A stretch of DNA of 10,602 bases. Source: Candidatus Sulfotelmatobacter sp. (GTDB lineage Bacteria; Acidobacteriota; Terriglobia; Terriglobales; Acidobacteriaceae). The stretch is from positions 1-10,602 of the forward strand of contig JASICF010000013.1 in NCBI GenBank assembly GCA_030044775.1, read 5' to 3'. The notes under the pieces are model-generated. The model saw only the letters and a program-made list of their open reading frames with translations, searched no databases and had not been told where the DNA came from. This document shows, one piece after another, positions 1-6,898 of this stretch (positions within the stretch are counted from its first letter, which is position 1; each line of letters starts with the position of its first letter). Made by a program: the position numbers and the translations under genes.

Positions 1-141
1 TATTTGAAAGTAGGGGGAGCAGAACGCGGATATTACAGGAAAAGCAAACAGCGGGAGGTTAACAGAATATGAAAAGTTAATCAAACAATTTCGGCGACTG
101 TGGCGGCGTCTCCTGGATCGAGTCACAAACAATTTACACGT

Positions 142-159
142 CTTTAATTCTGCTGTAAC
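142..159 (+). promoter_or_regulatory. Weak PHO-box-like direct repeat (tentative)
   Basis: Two heptamers, CTTTAAT (142-148) and CTGTAAC (153-159), start 11 bp apart. Each matches five of seven positions of the classical PhoB half-site CTGTCAT. The 11-bp period is what PhoB-type response regulators use. The same stretch can be read as TTTACA (133-138) with a poor -10 TAACAC (156-161) at 17-bp spacing. Both readings are weak. The only reason to mention them is that the next gene encodes a protein resembling phosphate-binding proteins. Confidence 0.18.
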
Positions 160-364
160 ACTCAAACGGCTATCCTCCCCGCGTGATTTCCCAGTTAAGT
201 TTCGGGGCCCCTGTCGAATAAGCGCGACAAACTACGCGAGGTACACCGTCATCCACCGGGAAGAAAGCAGTGGTGTGATTTCCCCAGCTTCGAACGTGCA
301 TGTGGCAGACGACGCCGCCGCATGCGTCGAAAGTAATGCCTCCAACATTGGATTCCAATTTCAG

Positions 365-370
365 AAAGGA
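365..370 (+). promoter_or_regulatory. Ribosome binding site deciding the start at 377
   Basis: AAAGGA lies six bases before ATG 377. The start at 377 immediately gives a basic n-region and a hydrophobic signal peptide, whereas the in-frame ATG at 275 has no comparable site and would add 34 polar residues. Confidence 0.7.
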
Positions 371-376
371 ATATCT

Positions 377-2107
377 ATGACGCGTATTAAGACAGTGTTC
401 GCGGCGCTGCTAGTGGCCGCGATCGTTAACGTCGTGCCCCAGGCAAAAGCACAAACCATCAAGGTGCTGCTGGCGGGTTCTTCCGCGCAGTGGCAAACCT
501 TGGCTTTGGGCGCTTATAGCGCCGGGAGCTGCGTTTCCGGCGGCACGGCCCCCTGCTTCCACTACACCAACTCCAGCTTCAACCTGACCGACACGCGGCC
601 TACCGTGAAAGGTGGCACTGCCGCCGTCGATACCGGCGCTCTGTGGCTGGTGTGGGATAGCGCTGCTACGCCTAATGTTTGGGCTTTCATCAAGGTCGAC
701 TCGGGCGTGGGAGATCGATGCTATTACGCTCAGCCGCACTGCAACGTGAGCGATCCAACTTTCCCCGCGGCGGGCAACCTGATCAGTTCGACGCTCTGGG
801 GTGACGGTTCGAGCGACAGCACGCCGCCCTCAAACATACAGACCCTGTTCACCTCAGGCACCGCGCTGGTCAACGCGGCCGCGAGTGACATTCGTCCAGA
901 GGACGCCCTGTTCGCTACCTGCCGCGCCAATTCATTGCTCGGTGGAGGAACGGATGGACTGGCCGGCTTGGGTTACGGCGCCAATGCTTCCGGCGTTTGC
1001 CCCAAGTTCGGAGCAGCGTTGACGGACCTGCAAGGCAGCGACATCCAGAGCGGATATCCTGGCAGCACATCGACCGCACACATCCTCGCCTTTGCCCTTA
1101 GCGGCAAGGACCCGTTCACCGGCACTGCGGTTCCTGCGGCAACAACCGTTTCCGTGGGAGCGACGCCGGTGGTTTTCATCTTCTCGCGCGAGGGCGCTCT
1201 CGCCGGGGCAAGCAATATCACCGACCAGGAAGCGCAGACTCTGTTTAGCGGCACAAACTGCGACGGCAGCGTGGTTGGCGGATCGGGCGGCCCGATTTCA
1301 GTCTACTTGCGCGAGCCAATGTCGGGAACCATGAACACAACCGAATACAGCGTGTTGCGTTACTGGAACTTCTCCGGCGCCAGCCAGGAAACCGGCGTGG
1401 CATCTCAGAACCCGCTCTCCAAATCCTGCACAGCAGGCGGCAGCCGCTACCGCGCGATCGGAACCGGCGAAGAGGTGAAGTCCGTCCTGAACTCGGTCGC
1501 GAACCACAGCGATGACGGAATCGGCTACGCGTTCTTCAGCTACGGGAACGTTTCTTCGATCGCCAGCAACGCTGATTACGGATACCTCACGCTGGATGGC
1601 GTTGATGGAATCTTCCACGTGTACGGCACGACTATCGATCCCGGCCAACCGTCCACGGCTGGAATGTTGCCGTCAACCAGCAACTTACCGGCGAGCTGCT
1701 CGGGTGCATTCCCCTGCCCCGAGGGCAAAATCTGGAGCGGCAATCTTTCGTTCCCCAACCTGCGCAATGGTTCTTATCGCGCCTGGTCGAACCTCCGCTC
1801 CATCAGCAACGGAACTGGTCTCGCCTCGCTGGAACTCCTCATCAAGGCGTCGCAGACCTACGTTGTAACCAGCACTCCTGACTTTGTGCCGGCCATCAAA
1901 GTCGGAGCCACCGACCCCGGTCTTCCTCTCCTGCGCTCGCACTATCTGCAGGAAGGCGTGCCTCCGGTCAACGTTTCGGCCGCTGGCGACAAGGGCGGAG
2001 ACGCGGGTGGTTGCATTTTGACGACCACCGGTGTGGCTACAACTTCCGACACGACGACCAGCCTGATTCAGGTTCAGCCCTTATCAGGTTGCATCGTATT
2101 CCCGTAG
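377..2107 (+). CDS. Exported periplasmic-binding-protein-like protein (PstS/PBP-like fold), 576 aa
   Basis: The protein begins with a clear signal peptide (MTRIK, then a hydrophobic stretch, with likely cleavage after AKA near residue 25), so it acts outside the cytoplasm. The middle and C-terminal parts resemble phosphate-type solute-binding proteins. A strand GATPVVFIFSR (261-271) is followed by ITDQEAQTLFSG (281-292), where PstS proteins have the 'lt...l..IF.G' helix. The segment REPMSGTMNT (312-321) resembles the PstS 'R.dgSGT' anion-binding loop, and DDGIGYAFFSYG (379-390) resembles 'GaIGYv.ysy'. The protein is longer than PstS (about 320-350 aa). The extra length is an N-terminal region (27-230) and a C-terminal tail ending GCILTT...GCIVFP, and it has many cysteines, which could form disulfides after export. 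No pstCAB or other transporter genes are adjacent, so a role as a free-standing extracellular binding or sensing protein is as likely as transport. The ligand is unknown. The fold is fairly sure; the function is inference. Confidence 0.75.
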   Translation: MTRIKTVFAALLVAAIVNVVPQAKAQTIKVLLAGSSAQWQTLALGAYSAGSCVSGGTAPCFHYTNSSFNLTDTRPTVKGGTAAVDTGALWLVWDSAATPNVWAFIKVDSGVGDRCYYAQPHCNVSDPTFPAAGNLISSTLWGDGSSDSTPPSNIQTLFTSGTALVNAAASDIRPEDALFATCRANSLLGGGTDGLAGLGYGANASGVCPKFGAALTDLQGSDIQSGYPGSTSTAHILAFALSGKDPFTGTAVPAATTVSVGATPVVFIFSREGALAGASNITDQEAQTLFSGTNCDGSVVGGSGGPISVYLREPMSGTMNTTEYSVLRYWNFSGASQETGVASQNPLSKSCTAGGSRYRAIGTGEEVKSVLNSVANHSDDGIGYAFFSYGNVSSIASNADYGYLTLDGVDGIFHVYGTTIDPGQPSTAGMLPSTSNLPASCSGAFPCPEGKIWSGNLSFPNLRNGSYRAWSNLRSISNGTGLASLELLIKASQTYVVTSTPDFVPAIKVGATDPGLPLLRSHYLQEGVPPVNVSAAGDKGGDAGGCILTTTGVATTSDTTTSLIQVQPLSGCIVFP

Positions 2108-2129
2108 TCTGAGCGAAGGTTTTACCAGC

Positions 2130-2164
2130 CGGAAGGGCAACGCTGAAAGGCGTTCGCCCTTCCG
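2130..2164 (+). terminator. Strong stem-loop 22 bp after the binding-protein-like gene, probable transcription end
   Basis: The left arm CGGAAGGGC plus AACGC (2130-2143) pairs with GCGTT plus GCCCTTCCG (2150-2164). This makes a 14-bp GC-rich stem with a single bulged C (2155) and a 6-base loop TGAAAG. No T-tract follows on the + strand (the next bases are AAACAAAATGG), so it is not a canonical intrinsic terminator. It may act as a factor-assisted terminator or as a 3'-end stabilising structure. Confidence 0.5.
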
Positions 2165-2497
2165 AAACAAAATGGTTGGCCCTTGATTTCTGCTTGAAAA
2201 ATTTCTCGGAAAACGCAATCGGATGCACATGCCCAGCGGAACCTGCTCCTCTCCCACACGATCAGTTTTGCAACCCGCTGATTTGGCTTCGGTTAAGGCC
2301 GACCCGCGTGAACGGCGCAATGGAATTGAGATTGCCCGCGCTGGGGATGGAAGAAAGTCTAGTTTGTTAATAGATATTATGGAATAATGGCGCGCCGGGA
2401 GAATTTCCTGAACGCCCGCGTTCCCCCAGAAGATGACGCGGCCATGCGATGGCGAGTCTTCGGTTTCGACGTTGTAAAAAAAACAATAAATTCAATA
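2165..2497. other. Intergenic region ahead of the three-gene unit
   Basis: No convincing gene is present. An open frame from about 2176 to 2370 starts only with TTG, lacks a ribosome binding site and reads like random sequence. TATTAT at 2375-2380 is a reasonable -10 element, but I see no good -35 at the right distance. The stretch just before the chosen start (2467-2497) is very A/T-rich and includes a run of eight A (about 2468-2475). The frame of the next gene is open from ATG 2387, which would add 37 residues before the signal peptide. I regard those as untranslated. Confidence 0.45.
2375..2380 (+). promoter_or_regulatory. Possible -10 element for the three-gene unit
   Basis: TATTAT matches five of six bases of the sigma-70 -10 consensus in a locally AT-rich patch (2361-2388) inside otherwise GC-rich DNA. 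It would give a leader of roughly 110 bases before the start at 2498. No matching -35 hexamer was found, so this is a low-confidence suggestion. Confidence 0.2.
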
Positions 2498-3526
2498 ATG
2501 ATGATGCCTCAAAAATTTCTGTTATTTGCTGGAATTGCTTTTCTATCATTCGGGCTCACCGCCGCCGCTCAATTAATTCCTGCGCCGACGCCGATTGCCG
2601 ACCCAGGCGATACCAGGTTCATAGGCGTTACCGAGGATTGGAATTCGCCTGCGCTCGCGACCAGTTCTCTGCGGCCAGCCCCCCCGCTGGTTGGTTACAT
2701 CAATGATGACGGCTCGTACAGCGTGGAACTGATTCAGGTTCAATGGCGATGGGGCGATCCGCTCGATCTTTATGTGATGAAGCCGAAAGGGGTGGCAAAG
2801 CCGCCCGTCATCATTTACCTCTACGGTTATCCCGCCAGCACGGAGCAGTTCAAGAGCGAAGCCTTTCAAAAGGCGGTGACGAAAGACGGATTCGCGGCTG
2901 TCGGATTTGTCTCCGCCCTCACCGGTCATCGTTATCACGACCGGCCGATGCGAGAATGGTTCATCAGCGATCTGCAGGAGTGCCTGGCGGTTTCAGCCCA
3001 CGATGTGCAAGAGGTAATCGATTATCTTGCCACGCGGAACGATTTGGACATGAGCCGGGTGGGAATGTTCGCCCAGGGTTCGGGAGCAAGCATCGGCATC
3101 CTGGCTTCCGCTGCCGACCCCCGTATCAAAGTGTTGGACACAATCGATCCCTGGGGCGACTGGCCCGACTGGATGGCAACTTCGCCGTTCGTACCCGAAG
3201 ATGAGCGAGCTAACTATGTAACGCCGGAATTTTTGAAAAAAGCCGAGACCCTTGAGCCGGTCAAATGGCTGCCGAAGATTCAGGCAAAGAAGTTTCGCTT
3301 TCAGGATGCAACATTCGACCGAGTCACTCCCGCAGTCGCGAAGGAAAAGCTGCGGGCAGCCGCGCCGGCAGGCAGCACGGTCGTGATTTACCGAACGCCG
3401 GAAGAGTTCAATGCAGTGGTGAGAAACAACAAAGATCTGGCATGGGTCCAACAGGAACTCCAGTCATTGCCGCAAGCATCGGCCGACTCCGGATCGGTTC
3501 ACATAGCAACTCGAGGTCAAAAATGA
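2498..3526 (+). CDS. Exported alpha/beta-hydrolase-fold protein, probably lacking the catalytic serine, 342 aa
   Basis: The start is chosen at the first of three consecutive ATG codons (2498, 2501, 2504) because they open directly into a signal peptide (PQKFLLFAGIAFLSFGL, likely cleaved after TAAA near residue 24). An upstream ATG at 2387 would put 37 odd residues before it. No clear Shine-Dalgarno is seen. Core features fit an alpha/beta hydrolase: strand PPVIIYLYGYP (102-112) as the beta3/oxyanion region; DVQEVIDYLATRNDLDMSRVGMF (169-191) as the helix and strand before the nucleophile elbow; ADPRIKVLDTIDPWGDW; and RFQDATFDRVTPAVAKEKL (267-285) as the usual acid loop with Asp274. The elbow reads A-Q-G-S-G (192-196), so the nucleophile position is Gly194 if small-x-Nuc-x-small is aligned conventionally. 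No catalytic His follows the acid loop except His335 near the C-terminus. It is probably a non-enzymatic or atypical hydrolase homologue. Its stop overlaps the next start (ATGA), so the genes are translationally coupled. Confidence 0.72.
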   Translation: MMMPQKFLLFAGIAFLSFGLTAAAQLIPAPTPIADPGDTRFIGVTEDWNSPALATSSLRPAPPLVGYINDDGSYSVELIQVQWRWGDPLDLYVMKPKGVAKPPVIIYLYGYPASTEQFKSEAFQKAVTKDGFAAVGFVSALTGHRYHDRPMREWFISDLQECLAVSAHDVQEVIDYLATRNDLDMSRVGMFAQGSGASIGILASAADPRIKVLDTIDPWGDWPDWMATSPFVPEDERANYVTPEFLKKAETLEPVKWLPKIQAKKFRFQDATFDRVTPAVAKEKLRAAAPAGSTVVIYRTPEEFNAVVRNNKDLAWVQQELQSLPQASADSGSVHIATRGQK

Positions 3527-3990
3527 AATTGGAGATCAGAAAACTGAGCGCCGTGTGTGGATTTTTCCTGATTGCACTTGTGCCGAGCATGCAAAGTCAA
3601 ACTGCCAAAGGTTCGACGGATTTCCCATTCCGCTATGACATTTCGGAAGAGGTTACGATCAGCGGCAGCGTAACGGGAGTGTTTACAAAGGCCCCAAAGG
3701 GAATGATGAACGGTTCTCACCTGTTGATCGCGACTCCTTCCGGTTCCATCGACGTGAGTCTCGGGGCGTACGGCTTGATTGGAAAAGATGCTCTCGCGGT
3801 GAAGCTTGGGGAGCAGGTTGAAATCGTCGGAGTGATGAAGACCCTGAAGAGCAGGCCGGTCCTGATGGCACGCACGGTCACCGCCGGAGATCAGGCATAT
3901 CTGATTCGAAATACGCATGGAGTCGCAATGTCGCCACAGGCAAGAGAGAGAGCGCGCAGTGTGACCATTCCGGATGGAGGCGCTCGATGA
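3523..3990 (+). CDS. Small exported beta-rich protein, OB-fold-like, 155 aa
   Basis: The ATG at 3523 overlaps the previous stop as ATGA and is preceded by GAGG (3513-3516) at a good distance, which fixes the start well inside a longer open frame. The N-terminus is a signal peptide (basic MKLEIRK, hydrophobic 9-20, likely cleavage near MQSQ at 23-26). The mature part is one small domain with alternating strands: EEVTISGSVTGVF (42-54), SHLLIATPSGSIDVSLG (65-81), EQVEIVGVMKTL (98-109), RPVLMARTVTAG (111-122), and a tail YLIRNTHGVAMSPQARERA (126-144). The 'I.G.V..V' opening and 'G..VEI.G' strand are typical of small OB-fold domains in exported bacterial proteins. I recognise this as the kind of short acidobacterial secreted protein usually called hypothetical, and I cannot assign a function. 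It sits between the hydrolase-like protein and the lipoprotein with overlaps on both sides, suggesting equimolar production. Confidence 0.72.
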   Translation: MKLEIRKLSAVCGFFLIALVPSMQSQTAKGSTDFPFRYDISEEVTISGSVTGVFTKAPKGMMNGSHLLIATPSGSIDVSLGAYGLIGKDALAVKLGEQVEIVGVMKTLKSRPVLMARTVTAGDQAYLIRNTHGVAMSPQARERARSVTIPDGGAR

Positions 3991-6722
3991 AGCACCAGAT
4001 CGTGAGTCGCAGAATGCACGTTCGCGAAAGAGTGCGGAGCAAAACCAGCTGTAAGACTGTTTCTACGGCAGCGGTGACGATTTGCCTGATTGCCCTGGCA
4101 GGTTGCAGTTCGAGCAGCCGAAGTTCATTCCCGGCACTCGATCAGGTTGTGCAAATAACCGCGCAAACCGGAAGTCCTCAAAGCCATGCGATCAGCGGCG
4201 CTTTCGGAACTCCGCTGGTCGCCATGGTGACCTCGAATGGTCTGCCCGCGAGTGGAGTCGTGGTTAACTTCACCGCTCCGACAACCGGACCCAGCGGGAC
4301 ATTTGCCCCCAAGGGAAGCAACACGGCGACCGCGACCACCGACTCGAACGGTCTGGCGACGTCCGCCTTATTTACCGCAAACGGAAAAGTAGGCATTTAC
4401 TCAGTGACGGCCTCGGCGCCTGGGGCCCCAACGCCGGCCCTTTTCGACCTTACGAATACGGTCGGCGCCCCCGCCTCGGTCACCGTGATGTCTGGAAACT
4501 CTCAAAGTGCGACCGTCACCGGTTCATTTACCAGTCCGTTGCAGGTTTCGGTAGTGGATAGCGGAAATAACCCGGTGAGTAACGCAACGGTTGTGTTTAC
4601 AGCTCCTGCAACCGGCGCAAGCGGTACATTTGCGAATAGCAATACCAACATAGCAATTGCACTCACTAATGCAACCGGAATAGCGGTTTCGCCAATCTTG
4701 ACGGCGAACGGAGTGGCGGGAACGGATACGGTCGTCGCTGCGGTATCCGGAACCACCTCCACGGCAAACTTCAATCTGACAAACATGCCGGGACCACCTC
4801 AGACCGCCAGCGTCATTTCTGGAACGTCGCAAACAGCGATTGGAGGAAAACCATTTCCTGCACCTCTTTCCCTCCTGATAGTCGATAGTCTGCAGAATCC
4901 CGTCCCGGGCGTCACCGTCACGTTCGCCGCCCCGACGAGCGCAGAAAGCGTCACCTTCGCCGATACAGACACGAGCACGACGACGGCAACCACGGACGCA
5001 ACGGGCATTGCTACCTCATCGACTATGACGGCCAACAGCCTGGCGGGGACTTTTACCGTCAAAGGGTCGGCGACCGGAACAACCATCGCTTCGTTTACTC
5101 TCACGAACTGGCCAGTGGGTTCCCAATACTATTCGTTTTATCTGAGCGGGCAGGAAAATCTCCTGGAGGGTTCCTTCGTCGGTTTCTATGGCCTCGCCGG
5201 ATCGGTCCTCATCAGCCCGCTCGGCGATGTGCTGGCCGGCGAGCAAGACTATAGCGACGGTTTTTTCGCGGTATCGCCCCAACCCAGTGGCGACACGATC
5301 ACGGGCGGAAGTCTGACGCTCGGCAGTAGCAACCACCAGGGAACTCTTGTACTCGATACCAACAATTTGAATGTTGGCGACTCGGGAGTCGAAACGCTTG
5401 CCGTGCAATTCGTGAACTCGAATCACGCCCTCATCGCGCAATATGATGGATCGGCGACCTCAAGTGGAAGCCTTGATCTGCAGACGCTGCCGACTTTATC
5501 GACCAGCAACCTGAACGGCGGCTATGCTTTCACTCTGACCGGGCTTGATCCGGTCTTCTCGCCGGTAAGCTACGGTGGAGTATTTTCTATCGCAAGCGGC
5601 GGCACAACGTTGCAGAATGGCTTGCTGGATACAAATGATTCCGGAATCGGAGTGCCGGTTCCCGGTGGCTCTCTCAGTGGAACACTTTCCATACCAGACA
5701 GCTTTGGGCGCGGAACCATCACCAGCACCCTTAATTATGACGTGTTGCTTGGCGGACCTTCGCCCGTTTCGCTGAACTATTACCTGGTTGGGCCTGAAGT
5801 AATCCGGATCATCGACGTCGATTCGACAGGTGACTCGGCGATTGGTACCGCATACGGACAGGGTACGAACGCCAGCGCGGCCAGCAATGCGTCCCTGGGA
5901 AGCTCGATCTTTGGCGTCGAAGGAACGGTTCTCAGCACCCAGTACGGCGCTGCAGGCATGTTTTCAACCAACAGTTCGTCCGGAACTTTCACCGGAGTCG
6001 CGGACGATAATGAACTCGCCTTCGGCCTTATCGTTCCGGATCAGACCTTCGGCGGGAACTATTCGATTGCGAACACGGGCTATGGCAGCTTGACCATTAC
6101 GCCGGGAGATTTGGGGGATGTTAGTGCCTTCGGCTTGTACATGACGGATCCCAAGCTCAATCTTCTCGATCCCAATAACACCACCAGCGGAACCGGCGGA
6201 GCTCTTCTCATGGATATGGATGCTCTTTTCTCCGGTGGAACCGGAATTGTCATTCCGCAAACCAATACAGCCAGTTCGAGTTTCACCGGCCAATACGCCA
6301 TGGGTGGACAGGATCAGAACTATCTGACCGGCATCGAAGGGGAATTCGATTTCGTGGGCGGGATGACGGTTACGAGCGGAACGCTGATAGGATCGGCGCT
6401 CGTGAGCGACCCATTCCTGACTCTGGGCCCTCGGGCGACGGATTCGAACGTTCGATTTTACGCAACGCCGCTGCCCGATCCGACCAATGCTGGACGCTTC
6501 AGCATGCTCTCGACGAACTCGACACCCAATCCTCTTGAAATCAAGGTGGTCGGTCCGGTGCAGGATTTCGATGTCGTGATGTATCAAGCCAGCGCCGATC
6601 AGTTCCTCTGGCTCGACGAGGATGTCTCGAGCGTTTTCCTTGGATCGCTGCAGCAACTTGGGTCGTTCACGACGGTGCCCTCCGCCGAGGTGAATTCGAA
6701 GACGAAGTCGACAGGAAAATGA
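3987..6722 (+). CDS. Large Ig-like repeat lipoprotein, 911 aa
   Basis: The start ATG at 3987 overlaps the previous stop (ATGA) and has GGAGG six bases upstream (3976-3980). A basic n-region and hydrophobic stretch end in the lipobox LAGC with the lipidation cysteine at residue 40, followed by a Ser-rich tether (SSSSRSS), so the mature protein is a membrane-anchored lipoprotein. Residues 53-375 are three tandem bacterial Ig-like repeats of about 105 residues (Big-1-like, with 'V.FTAP..G.SGTF' and 'T...G.A.S...TAN...G...V.A' signatures). Residues 381-890 form a Gly/Ser/Thr-rich beta-strand region of degenerate repeated modules. Cysteine is absent after the lipobox. Such proteins are usually surface adhesins or structural scaffolds; no catalytic motif is visible. 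Its position as last gene of a coupled trio suggests that it anchors or displays the other two products, which is inference. Confidence 0.82.
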   Translation: MKHQIVSRRMHVRERVRSKTSCKTVSTAAVTICLIALAGCSSSSRSSFPALDQVVQITAQTGSPQSHAISGAFGTPLVAMVTSNGLPASGVVVNFTAPTTGPSGTFAPKGSNTATATTDSNGLATSALFTANGKVGIYSVTASAPGAPTPALFDLTNTVGAPASVTVMSGNSQSATVTGSFTSPLQVSVVDSGNNPVSNATVVFTAPATGASGTFANSNTNIAIALTNATGIAVSPILTANGVAGTDTVVAAVSGTTSTANFNLTNMPGPPQTASVISGTSQTAIGGKPFPAPLSLLIVDSLQNPVPGVTVTFAAPTSAESVTFADTDTSTTTATTDATGIATSSTMTANSLAGTFTVKGSATGTTIASFTLTNWPVGSQYYSFYLSGQENLLEGSFVGFYGLAGSVLISPLGDVLAGEQDYSDGFFAVSPQPSGDTITGGSLTLGSSNHQGTLVLDTNNLNVGDSGVETLAVQFVNSNHALIAQYDGSATSSGSLDLQTLPTLSTSNLNGGYAFTLTGLDPVFSPVSYGGVFSIASGGTTLQNGLLDTNDSGIGVPVPGGSLSGTLSIPDSFGRGTITSTLNYDVLLGGPSPVSLNYYLVGPEVIRIIDVDSTGDSAIGTAYGQGTNASAASNASLGSSIFGVEGTVLSTQYGAAGMFSTNSSSGTFTGVADDNELAFGLIVPDQTFGGNYSIANTGYGSLTITPGDLGDVSAFGLYMTDPKLNLLDPNNTTSGTGGALLMDMDALFSGGTGIVIPQTNTASSSFTGQYAMGGQDQNYLTGIEGEFDFVGGMTVTSGTLIGSALVSDPFLTLGPRATDSNVRFYATPLPDPTNAGRFSMLSTNSTPNPLEIKVVGPVQDFDVVMYQASADQFLWLDEDVSSVFLGSLQQLGSFTTVPSAEVNSKTKSTGK
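4143..5111 (+). repeat. Three tandem Ig-like (Big-1-like) coding repeats
   Basis: Repeat 1 covers residues 53-157 (4143-4457), repeat 2 covers 161-266 (4467-4784) and repeat 3 covers 271-375 (4797-5111). Each has the same order: a 'SG.SQ.A' opening, a 'PL.v.VvDs..NPV..v.V.F.AP' strand pair, a 'SgTFA...T..A.T...G.A.S...TAN...GT..V.A...G' block, and a closing 'a.F.LTN' strand. Repeats 2 and 3 are closest to one another; repeat 1 is slightly diverged at its start. DNA identity is only moderate, so the duplication is old. Confidence 0.8.
5127..6656 (+). repeat. Degenerate C-terminal modules of the lipoprotein
   Basis: Within residues 381-890 a pattern recurs: an aromatic strand such as YYSFYLSG (381-388) or YAFTLTG (513-519), a Gly/Ser-rich beta region, and a closing hydrophobic-acidic motif. 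Closing motifs are ALIAQYDGSATSSGSLDLQ (481-499), VIRIIDVDSTGDSAIGTAYG (605-624), LNLLDPNNTTSGTGGALL (724-741) and FLWLDEDVSSVFLGSLQQ (873-890). Spacing between the closing motifs is about 120-150 residues. This suggests four copies of one beta domain, with the third least clear. I do not recognise a named domain family. Confidence 0.5.
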
Positions 6723-6773
6723 CGATCAGAGAATCTGGGCGCTTTTATTCTGAATAAGGATGCAGTCAGGTCA

Positions 6774-6795
6774 GTCGGGGGGATTCTCCACCGAC
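6774..6795 (+). terminator. Imperfect hairpin downstream of the lipoprotein gene (possible transcription end)
   Basis: GTCGGGGG (6774-6781) pairs with CCACCGAC (6788-6795) apart from one G-A mismatch, leaving a 6-base loop GATTCT. It lies 52 bp beyond the stop of the three-gene unit. There is no T-tract after it, so terminator function is only a suggestion. Confidence 0.3.
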
Positions 6796-6870
6796 GGATT
6801 TATGCCCACAATCACGAGTCTGATCGCCCTTAAAACGGAGAGGCTTCCCCCGTCGCAACTTCCCTCACTC

Positions 6871-6898
6871 ACCGGTACCGGTGCCGTCTGGCGGCACC
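6871..6898. repeat. Palindrome overlapping a second hairpin
   Basis: ACCGGTACCGGT (6871-6882) is a perfect 12-bp palindrome made of two ACCGGT units. Its end overlaps the left arm of a second perfect inverted repeat, GGTGCCG (6880-6886) with CGGCACC (6892-6898) around a 5-base loop. The two structures share three bases, so as RNA they would be partly exclusive. This could be an operator or a 3'-end structure; no function can be assigned. Confidence 0.4.

Larger units (their letters stand above)
1..376. other. Non-coding leader region upstream of the binding-protein-like gene
   Basis: I see no convincing gene in this stretch. The reading frame of the downstream gene stays open upstream to an ATG at 275, but the extra 34 residues are polar and would bury the signal peptide, so this part is treated as untranslated. 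It contains an 8-bp GC palindrome (GGGGCCCC, 204-211), a perfect inverted repeat ATTGGA-T-TCCAAT (347-359) just before the ribosome binding site, and a weak PHO-box-like pair of half-sites (142-159). I looked for a c-di-GMP or cobalamin riboswitch and could not align either. Confidence 0.5.

Noticed and set aside
300..345. Possible c-di-GMP (GEMM) riboswitch suggested by the TGCGTCGAAAGTAATGCCTCC-like stretch
   Set aside because: Only a fragment vaguely resembles the GACGCAAAGCCTC core. The tetraloop receptor side and the second stem could not be found.
275..376. Upstream ATG extending the binding-protein-like gene by 34 residues
   Set aside because: No ribosome binding site fits it, and it would place a polar stretch ahead of a clear signal peptide. 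ATG 377 has AAAGGA at the right distance.
2387..2497. Upstream ATG extending the hydrolase-like gene by 37 residues
   Set aside because: It would bury the signal peptide behind a charged segment that resembles nothing in the family. The triple ATG at 2498-2506 opens directly into the signal peptide.
4143..5111. CRISPR-like or tandem DNA repeat
   Set aside because: The repetition is at protein level with about 105-residue Ig-like units and diverged DNA. There are no short identical repeats with unique spacers.
5964..6656. Long minus-strand open frame (230 codons) opposite the lipoprotein
   Set aside because: It lies wholly antisense to the repeat-rich lipoprotein. Its product is charged, low-quality sequence without domains, as expected of a shadow frame in GC-rich DNA.
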